Assembly (NCBI GenBank): GCA_007118495.1
Contig: SKRM01000026.1
Location: 1-64,000 of the forward strand
Length of the DNA stretch: 64,000 bases
Source: Bacteroidales bacterium
GTDB lineage: Bacteria; Bacteroidota; Bacteroidia; Bacteroidales; UBA7960
Reading direction: 5' to 3'
Shown one piece after another: positions 57,310 through 64,000 of this stretch. The notes beneath the pieces are model-generated. The model was not told the DNA's origin. It did no database searches and was given only the letters and a program-made list of their open reading frames with translations. The stretch's first letter is position 1, and every line of letters starts with the position of its first letter. The position numbers were made by a program, and so were the translations under genes.

Positions 57310-59373
57310 ATGGAAAATAAGGAAAAACTTGACCCCCTGGCTGATAAACAAACCAATGAAACAGGGGAGGAGCTTACGGCCAATGAAAGGGCTGATCTGA
57401 AAGAATCTGAAACAACAGAACCCCAGGTAACAGAACCCGAAGCCAGGGAACCCGAAGCCACGGAACCCGAAGTCACCGAGCCCGAAGCCAAGGATCCCGA
57501 GGCGACAGAACCTCCAACTTCCGAACTTCAAACTCCGGAACCCGAAGCCAGGGAACCCGAAGCCACGGAACCTCCAACTTCCGAACTTCAAACTCCGGAA
57601 CCCGAAGCTTCTGAATCCCCAATCACCAGAGAAGAAGAAGACTACGATGCTTTGGCTGCCCGTTATGCTGAAATGGACAGACCTGCCCTTGTTGAGACCA
57701 TTGAGGCCCTGGTTAAGGAGGAAGATGTAAACCATATACGTCGCCATATTGGTTTTATCAAAGTTGCATACAGAAAAATACTGCGCGAAGAAAATATCGC
57801 TGCATATGAGAAACAAATGGGTAAGGACACCGAAGGCAGTGAAGCCCAGGATGTACCGGCTGATTCGTTAACAGAAAGATTTGAGGCTGCGTTTTCGATA
57901 TACAGAGACAAAAAACTTATATACGACCAAAGTCTTGAAAAGGAGATGCAGCAAAACCTGAGGGTTAAAGAAGAAATTCTTGAAGAACTCAGGCAGCTGA
58001 TTGAGTCAGAAGAAGAATTGAAGAAGACCTATGACCAATTTCACAGTTTGCAAGAAAAATGGCGTGAGGTAGGTCCGGTTCCCAGAAATGCTAAAAGTAC
58101 ACTCTGGAACAACTATCACTTTTTGGTAGAGAAGTTTTTTGACAAGGTGAACATCAACAAAGAGCTCAAAGACCTTGATCTCAAGAAAAACCTCGAAGTC
58201 AAAACTGAATTATGCGAGAAAGCAGAAGAGTTGCTGCTTGAAACATCCATAACAAAATCTTTTCAGCAACTACAAAACCTTCACGAAGCCTGGAAAGAGA
58301 CAGGTCCTGTTCCCAAAGATAAGAAAGATGAAATATGGGAACGCTTCAGGGCAGCCACGGAGAAGTTGAATAAGCGCCGCCAGGATCACTATGAGCACTT
58401 AAGGGAAGAGCAGAACAAAAATTATGCAACTAAGCTTGTTCTCTGTGAAAAAGCCGAGGCAGTTCTTGTACACATTCCCAACTCTCCTCGTCAATGGCAG
58501 CAAAAAACAGAAGAAATCAATGAATTGTTCAAAATTTGGAAAACCATTGGTTTTGCACCAAAAAAGGTGAATAATGAAGTATGGAACAGGTTCCGTAAAG
58601 CCCTTGATTCATTCTTTTCGGCAAAAAAAGAATTTTTCAAAAAATATAAGGATCAGCAGAAGGATAACTACAACCAGAAACTGAATCTGTGCCTGCAGGC
58701 CGAAGCTTTGAAAGATAGTGATGACTGGCGTTCAACTACAGAAGAATTGATCAGGCTTCAAAATGAATGGAAAAAAATTGGTCCTGTCCCAGCAAAGTTT
58801 TCTGATAAAATATGGAAGCGATTCAGACAGGCCTGCGATCATTTCTTTAACAATAAGGCATCTCATTTTTCAAATATTGGTGAAAAACAAGAAGATAACC
58901 TGCAGAAAAAGAAAGATCTGATTGAAGAGATAAGGTCATATGCCTATACCGACGACAACAAAGAAAACCTTGATGTTCTTAAAGACTTCCAGCGACGTTG
59001 GATGGATATTGGCCATGTCCCCATCAAACAAAAGGATAAATTACAGGCTGAATTCAGGAAAGTCATTGATAAACAGTTTGAATTGCTGAATATCAGCAAG
59101 AAGGCAAAAAGTACACTTTCATTTCAGTCGAAGATCGAAAATTTGAAGAATGTCCCCAATGCCGGTAATATTATTCAGAAGGAGAGGAATTATATCGCTG
59201 GAAAGATAAAGAGTCTTGAGGCTGATATCAAGGTGTTGGAGAATAATATCGGTTTTTTTGCGTCTTCAAAGAAAGCAGATATTTTAAAAGCTGAATTTGA
59301 GGAAAAAATTGAGCAGGCCAGAAATGAGATTACTGTGCTCAAGGATAAAATGAAAATTCTGCGTGAAGCCTGA
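57310..59373 (+). CDS. DUF349 domain protein with acidic Pro-Glu-rich N-terminal repeat
   Basis: Repeated KxxWKExGPVPxxxxxxxWxRFRxAxDxFF units; N-terminal PEAREPEATEPE repeats. Confidence 0.9.
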   Translation: MENKEKLDPLADKQTNETGEELTANERADLKESETTEPQVTEPEAREPEATEPEVTEPEAKDPEATEPPTSELQTPEPEAREPEATEPPTSELQTPEPEASESPITREEEDYDALAARYAEMDRPALVETIEALVKEEDVNHIRRHIGFIKVAYRKILREENIAAYEKQMGKDTEGSEAQDVPADSLTERFEAAFSIYRDKKLIYDQSLEKEMQQNLRVKEEILEELRQLIESEEELKKTYDQFHSLQEKWREVGPVPRNAKSTLWNNYHFLVEKFFDKVNINKELKDLDLKKNLEVKTELCEKAEELLLETSITKSFQQLQNLHEAWKETGPVPKDKKDEIWERFRAATEKLNKRRQDHYEHLREEQNKNYATKLVLCEKAEAVLVHIPNSPRQWQQKTEEINELFKIWKTIGFAPKKVNNEVWNRFRKALDSFFSAKKEFFKKYKDQQKDNYNQKLNLCLQAEALKDSDDWRSTTEELIRLQNEWKKIGPVPAKFSDKIWKRFRQACDHFFNNKASHFSNIGEKQEDNLQKKKDLIEEIRSYAYTDDNKENLDVLKDFQRRWMDIGHVPIKQKDKLQAEFRKVIDKQFELLNISKKAKSTLSFQSKIENLKNVPNAGNIIQKERNYIAGKIKSLEADIKVLENNIGFFASSKKADILKAEFEEKIEQARNEITVLKDKMKILREA
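57421..57610. repeat. In-frame tandem repeat (60-bp period, built of 30-bp/15-bp units)
   Basis: CCTCCAACTTCCGAACTTCAAACTCCGGAACCCGAAGCC... recurs exactly 60 bp apart; GAACCCGAAGCCA sub-repeats. Confidence 0.85.
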
Positions 59374-59404
59374 TATTCAATTTTTTCGTATCTTTAGGTA
59401 ACCA

Positions 59405-60043
59405 TTGAATGAAGTCATGAAGAAAATTGCTTTTGTCGGTTTATTCATTCTGGCTTTAACTTGCTTTCAACAAGCCGGGGCATCGGGGTTTGGTATCCGT
59501 GGTGGGCTGAACTTCTCGGCCCGTCCTGAGGCAAAGCAGTTTAATCTGGAAGGATCCAGGATGGTAGAAATGCTCCCTGATTCATACACTGGCTATCATT
59601 TTGGTGTATTGGCCAACATTAAGCTGGGAGGTATTTTTATCCAACCCGAGTTGCTATACTCAGAAACCGGACAGATGATGGTTCTTACAGATGTTGAGTC
59701 TGGAGCTGACAATACCTATTTTACCCCCAAATTCAGCAATCTCACAGTTCCGATTATTGCAGGTTTTAAGCTGGGGCCCCTTCGCATTGGAGCAGGCCCC
59801 GTATTCACTTATATGCTTGATCAAACCTGGGGCCATTTTGATGATATTTCCTTTTCATACCATGATACATTTGCGGGGTATCAGGCCATGATCGGACTTA
59901 AGATCGGCAACCTGATGTTTGACTTTAAATATGAAGGCAGCCTCAGCAAGTTTGGTGAAGGGATACATGTGGGAGGGCAGGTTTTTGAGTACGATAACCG
60001 TCCCCAGCAATTCATCTTGAGCCTTGGAATCATCATTTTTTAA
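59405..60043 (+). CDS. Outer-membrane beta-barrel protein, PorT-like
   Basis: Signal peptide; GIRGGLNFS...YHFGVLANIKLGGIFIQPELLYSETG; C-terminal F. Confidence 0.82.
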   Translation: MNEVMKKIAFVGLFILALTCFQQAGASGFGIRGGLNFSARPEAKQFNLEGSRMVEMLPDSYTGYHFGVLANIKLGGIFIQPELLYSETGQMMVLTDVESGADNTYFTPKFSNLTVPIIAGFKLGPLRIGAGPVFTYMLDQTWGHFDDISFSYHDTFAGYQAMIGLKIGNLMFDFKYEGSLSKFGEGIHVGGQVFEYDNRPQQFILSLGIIIF

Positions 60044-60045
60044 AG

Positions 60046-61266
60046 TTACCTGAATATCATCGCCTTTACGGGTGATATGCGGGCAATGATATATGTAGGG
60101 ATGATCAGCATGGCCATGGAAACTGCAAAAGTTCCGGCATTGAGAAGGAGTATGTGACTAAGTTGAACATTCACAGGAACCTGGCTCACATAATATGATT
60201 CCGGATTAAGTGTTAAAACTCCAAATTGATCTTGAATAAAACAGACTGCCAGACCAGCAATATTTCCCCATAGCATTCCCTTCCAGATCAACATACCTGC
60301 ATGGTATAGAAAAATTTTCCTGACAAGGATATTTGACCCTCCCACCGCTTTAAGTATTCCTATTGAACTTGTCTTTTCAAGGATATTTATCAGAAGGGTA
60401 GTGATCATATTGATGCCGGCAACCATGATCATCAATACAATGATGACGTAGACATTCATGTCGAGTAATGAAAGCCAGTCAAAAATCTGGGGATACAGGT
60501 CACGAATGCTTTTTGCATCAAGGGTATAGGGGATAATATCCAGCATTTTTTCAGTGATTTCAGAGATCATCCCAAAATCAGAAACAAGTACCTCAAAACC
60601 CCCTACCTGATTTGATGACCAATCATTTAACTGTTGTATATGCCTGATATCGCCGAGTACAAATATCTTGTCAAGCTCCTCAAGCCCTGTATCGTAAATA
60701 CCGGCAATGTCAAGTCGCCTGATCCGTGGCGGATCTTGTATGAAATAAATGAAAACATGGTCACCGGTTTGCAGGCGCAGGCGGTTTGCTATATGGGCAG
60801 AGATAATGATCTCGTCAGAACGCACAGTATCTGAAACAGCAATTGTTCGTCCTTCAACGAGTCGTTGTTCGAAAAAATCCCAATTAAAGTCATGTCCAAT
60901 ACCTTTGAGGATGATACCATGAATGTCTTCATCAGTTTTGATTATACCCGGCTTGGTGGCGAACACCTGAATATGGTCAACACCCCTTATTTTATGTGCC
61001 TCATGGAGAAATTCCTGTTCCCTTCCAATGGGTCTTGACTCAAAAGATATGTTGTAGTCGAGGTTGGTGATCTGTATATGCGATCCAAACCCGATTACCT
61101 TGTCTCTGATTTCATTCTGAAAACCAGTGACAACGGCCATTGAAATAATCATAACCGATAATCCGAGGGCAATGCTCAATATGGCTATGATCCTGATATG
61201 GGCAGTAAAGCTTTTTGTGCCTTTGCTGCTGCCCATTCGCCTTGCTATGAAGAGAGGGGTATTCAA
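60046..61266 (-). CDS. FtsX/LolE-like ABC transporter permease
   Basis: FIARRMGSSKGTKSFTAHIRIIAILSIALGLSVMIISMAVVTGFQNEI; C-terminal FtsX TM domain. Confidence 0.9.
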   Translation of the reverse strand: MNTPLFIARRMGSSKGTKSFTAHIRIIAILSIALGLSVMIISMAVVTGFQNEIRDKVIGFGSHIQITNLDYNISFESRPIGREQEFLHEAHKIRGVDHIQVFATKPGIIKTDEDIHGIILKGIGHDFNWDFFEQRLVEGRTIAVSDTVRSDEIIISAHIANRLRLQTGDHVFIYFIQDPPRIRRLDIAGIYDTGLEELDKIFVLGDIRHIQQLNDWSSNQVGGFEVLVSDFGMISEITEKMLDIIPYTLDAKSIRDLYPQIFDWLSLLDMNVYVIIVLMIMVAGINMITTLLINILEKTSSIGILKAVGGSNILVRKIFLYHAGMLIWKGMLWGNIAGLAVCFIQDQFGVLTLNPESYYVSQVPVNVQLSHILLLNAGTFAVSMAMLIIPTYIIARISPVKAMIFR

Positions 61267-61321
61267 GGGTAAAAATTTTCTCTAAAAGTACATGAATTTT
61301 TTCATTCGAAAAGTTGCATTG

Positions 61322-63916
61322 TCAGCTGACTTTGAATACCAGGCTGTCAAGATCTTTATCTATGAAAACGCTGCAGCCTGCACCCACACTCCCCTTGAGT
61401 ATTTCTCTCGACAATTCGTTGAGAATTTCGCGTTGAATAACCCTTTTAAGAGGCCTTGCCCCAAATTGGGGATCAAAGCCAGCGTTACCAATCCACTCGA
61501 TGGCATCGGGGCTAACTTCAATTGAGATATCGCTCTGTGCAAGCATGTTCTTTAATTGGGCAAGCTGAAGGTTAACAATGCCTTTGATCTCAGCCCTGGT
61601 AAGGGGTTTAAACATGATAACCTCATCGATCCGATTCAAAAACTCGGGTCTGATGGTTCTTTTCAGGAGCTGTAAAACGCTTTCTCTGGTTTCGTTTAGG
61701 ATTTGTTCCCTGTTATGGTCGTCAAGTTTTTCCATTTTTTCCTGAATCAGACCTGACCCAATATTTGAAGTCATGATTATCACGGTGTTCTTAAAATCAG
61801 CAGTCCGTCCTTTATTATCTGTTAGACGGCCATCTTCGAGAACCTGTAACAGAATATTGAAAACGTCAGGGTGCGCTTTCTCAATCTCATCCAGCAATAC
61901 AACTGCATATGGCTTTCTTCTCACAGGTTCAGTGAGTTGGCCACCTTCTTCATAGCCAACATATCCGGGGGGGGCACCGATTAGCCGGCTCACAGCATGT
62001 CTTTCTTGGTATTCAGACATATCGATCCGAACCATGGCGTGTTCATTATTGAATAGAAATTCAGCCAGTGCTTTGGCAAGTTCGGTTTTCCCAACGCCGG
62101 TTGTCCCCAAAAAAATAAATGACCCCACAGGTCGTCGGGGATCCTGAAGACCGGCTCTGCTTCGCCTGATGGCATCTGAGACAGCTTCAATGGCCTCTGC
62201 CTGACCAACAACCCTCTTGTGCAATTCTTCTTCAAGACCGATAAGCTTTTCTCTTTCGCTCTGAAGCATGCGGTTTACCGGAATCCCTGTCCACCTTGAA
62301 ACAACATCAGCAATGTCTTCTGCACTAACCTCTTCTTTGATGAGTGCTGAATTGGCTTGCATTTTTTGAAGTTTCTCGTGAAGAGTTGAAAGCTTTTGCT
62401 CAGCCTCCTTTATGCGGCCATAACGCAGCTCTGCAACTTTTCCATAATCACCGCTACGTTCAGCCTGTTCTGCCTCAAACCTGAGTTGTTCCATCAATAG
62501 TTTAACCTGCTGTATTTCGTCTACAACAGCCTTTTCACTTTGCCAGTTGGCGTGCAGCCGGTTTCTTTCTTCTCTGAGGTTGGCCAGTTCTTTGTTCAGA
62601 TGCGCCAGCTTTGGCTCATCCTTTTCTCTTTTTATTGCTTCTTTCTCAATTTCTAACTGCCTGATTCTCCTTTCGGCCTCATCAAGTTCTTCGGGAACCG
62701 AATTCATTTCAAGCCTGAGTTTTGAAGCTGCTTCATCAATAAGGTCAATGGCCTTGTCAGGTAAAAAGCGATCTGAAATATAGCGCTGTGAGAGCTCAAC
62801 GGCGGCAATAATGGCTTCATCCTTGATCCTTACCTGGTGGTGGGTTTCGTATCTCTCTTTTAACCCTCTTAATATGCTAATTGCATCTGCTTTAGAAGGT
62901 TCATCGACCAAAACGGTCTGGAATCGCCTTTCAAGTGCTTTGTCCTTTTCAAAATATCTCTGATACTCCTTTAGTGTGGTGGCTCCAATGGCCCGTAATT
63001 CACCTCTTGCCAGAGCGGGTTTCAGGATGTTGGCAGCATCCATGGCGCCTTCTCCTGCTGCGCCTGCCCCCACGAGTGTGTGTATTTCATCAATGAACAA
63101 TATATATTCACCATCTGAAGAGACAACCTCTCTGATAACAGACTTGATCCTTTCTTCAAATTCACCCTTATATTTTGCCCCGGCCACCAATGAACCCATG
63201 TCTAACGAGAATATTTTCTTTGATTTCAGATTGTCCGGAACGTCGCCATTGATTATTCTGTGTGCAAGACCTTCAGCTATAGCGGTTTTGCCTACACCTG
63301 GTTCACCAATTAAGATAGGATTGTTTTTTGTTCTTCTTGAAAGGATCTGCAGAATACGCCTGATTTCATCATCTCTGCCAATAACAGGGTCTAGCTTACC
63401 TGAGAGTGCCAGGTCATTCAGGTTATTGGCATATCTGTTCAACGAATTAAAGTTTGCCTCAGCACCCGGGGTGTCAACCCTGGCTCCCTGTCTAAGTTCT
63501 TTGATGGCTTTTTTAAGACCAGTCTTGCTAAGACCTGCGTCCCTGAGCAATTGCGCCACATCATCATGGCCGGTAACGATTGCCAGCAGAAGATGTTCGA
63601 TTGAAATATATTCATCTTCAAACTCTTTCAGTAATGAAAAGGCTGATTGCAAAAGGGTTTTAACATCAGTTGACAAATAGGCTTCGCCTCCTGAAACCCT
63701 CGGGTAGCCGGCAATGATGCGGTCAAGTGCCTGTTGGATAGCGGATATCTGTACCTGGTTTTTTTTTAGGAGAAAGGTGGTGACATTTTCGTCAACAACA
63801 AGGATGGCTTTTAGCAGGTGGCCGTTTTCAATGGCCTGGTGCTGATATCCAAGGGCAATTTCCTGAGCCTTTTGTATGGCCTCTTGTGATTTTATGGTTA
63901 AACGATCAAAATGCAT
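61322..63916 (-). CDS. clpB: ATP-dependent chaperone ClpB
   Basis: Clp_N repeat; NPILIGEPGVGKTAIAEGLA; GTTGVGKTELAKALAEFLF; coiled-coil M domain. Confidence 0.96.
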   Translation of the reverse strand: MHFDRLTIKSQEAIQKAQEIALGYQHQAIENGHLLKAILVVDENVTTFLLKKNQVQISAIQQALDRIIAGYPRVSGGEAYLSTDVKTLLQSAFSLLKEFEDEYISIEHLLLAIVTGHDDVAQLLRDAGLSKTGLKKAIKELRQGARVDTPGAEANFNSLNRYANNLNDLALSGKLDPVIGRDDEIRRILQILSRRTKNNPILIGEPGVGKTAIAEGLAHRIINGDVPDNLKSKKIFSLDMGSLVAGAKYKGEFEERIKSVIREVVSSDGEYILFIDEIHTLVGAGAAGEGAMDAANILKPALARGELRAIGATTLKEYQRYFEKDKALERRFQTVLVDEPSKADAISILRGLKERYETHHQVRIKDEAIIAAVELSQRYISDRFLPDKAIDLIDEAASKLRLEMNSVPEELDEAERRIRQLEIEKEAIKREKDEPKLAHLNKELANLREERNRLHANWQSEKAVVDEIQQVKLLMEQLRFEAEQAERSGDYGKVAELRYGRIKEAEQKLSTLHEKLQKMQANSALIKEEVSAEDIADVVSRWTGIPVNRMLQSEREKLIGLEEELHKRVVGQAEAIEAVSDAIRRSRAGLQDPRRPVGSFIFLGTTGVGKTELAKALAEFLFNNEHAMVRIDMSEYQERHAVSRLIGAPPGYVGYEEGGQLTEPVRRKPYAVVLLDEIEKAHPDVFNILLQVLEDGRLTDNKGRTADFKNTVIIMTSNIGSGLIQEKMEKLDDHNREQILNETRESVLQLLKRTIRPEFLNRIDEVIMFKPLTRAEIKGIVNLQLAQLKNMLAQSDISIEVSPDAIEWIGNAGFDPQFGARPLKRVIQREILNELSREILKGSVGAGCSVFIDKDLDSLVFKVS

Positions 63917-64000
63917 GAATCAAGATTTTTTAAAAAAGATACAAAAGTTAAACCAATCAAGGATAAATGGTTTTTTCAGACAAAATGGCACTTCAACTGG

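Noticed and set aside
57421-57610. CRISPR-like repeat array
   Set aside because: Repeats are contiguous, in-frame and coding, with no unique spacers or cas genes.
57295-57816. Minus-strand 173-aa Phe/Gly-rich ORF (FGFRSLKFGSWRFRG...) and 57285..57491 Ser/Gly-rich ORF
   Set aside because: Antisense reading of the DUF349 gene's tandem repeat; low complexity is fully explained by the sense-strand repeat.
62976-63680. Plus-strand 234-aa ORF
   Set aside because: Lies entirely antisense to clpB, no recognisable domain; codon-bias artefact.
1-64000. Mobile element or prophage island
   Set aside because: No transposase, integrase, tRNA-flanked boundary or phage structural genes found; the content is mostly conserved chromosomal genes.

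Overview
Chromosomal window that looks like Bacteroidota: TANNTTTG-type promoters, TonB receptor/DUF4249 genes, a PorT-like protein and GldI-like FKBP lipoproteins. It is densely coding on both strands. I found no tRNA, rRNA, CRISPR array, IS element or prophage. Most of it is housekeeping: dnaA, secA, clpB, dxs, smpB, ndk, lgt, ribD, nrnA, CtpA-like S41 peptidase. The accessory centre is a ~16 kb [FeFe]-hydrogenase locus (about 26.1-42.5 kb). A divergent ~235 bp intergenic region there separates two arms. The leftward arm encodes a 2Fe-2S thioredoxin-like ferredoxin, a HydS-like hydrogenase/PAS sensor and a SpoIIE-type phosphatase. The rightward arm encodes HydC-HydB-HydA (trimeric, electron-bifurcating type), a second HydS-like protein fused to a histidine kinase, a stand-alone receiver, a receiver-histidine kinase, Rex, a RibF-like protein with a degenerate kinase half, an MBL hydrolase, HydG, two tandem TM1266-like small proteins and an Rrf2 regulator. 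Two Rex-operator-like inverted repeats lie in the divergent promoter region. I propose this as a hydrogen/redox-sensing circuit wired to a bifurcating hydrogenase. Other points of interest: a three-gene FKBP cluster, a ~600 bp AT-rich operator-like region before an XRE regulator, a two-gene 5'-nucleotidase in reversed order, two rhomboid genes flanking a CtpA-like protease, and a hairpin-rich leader plus 60-bp repeat in a DUF349 gene.
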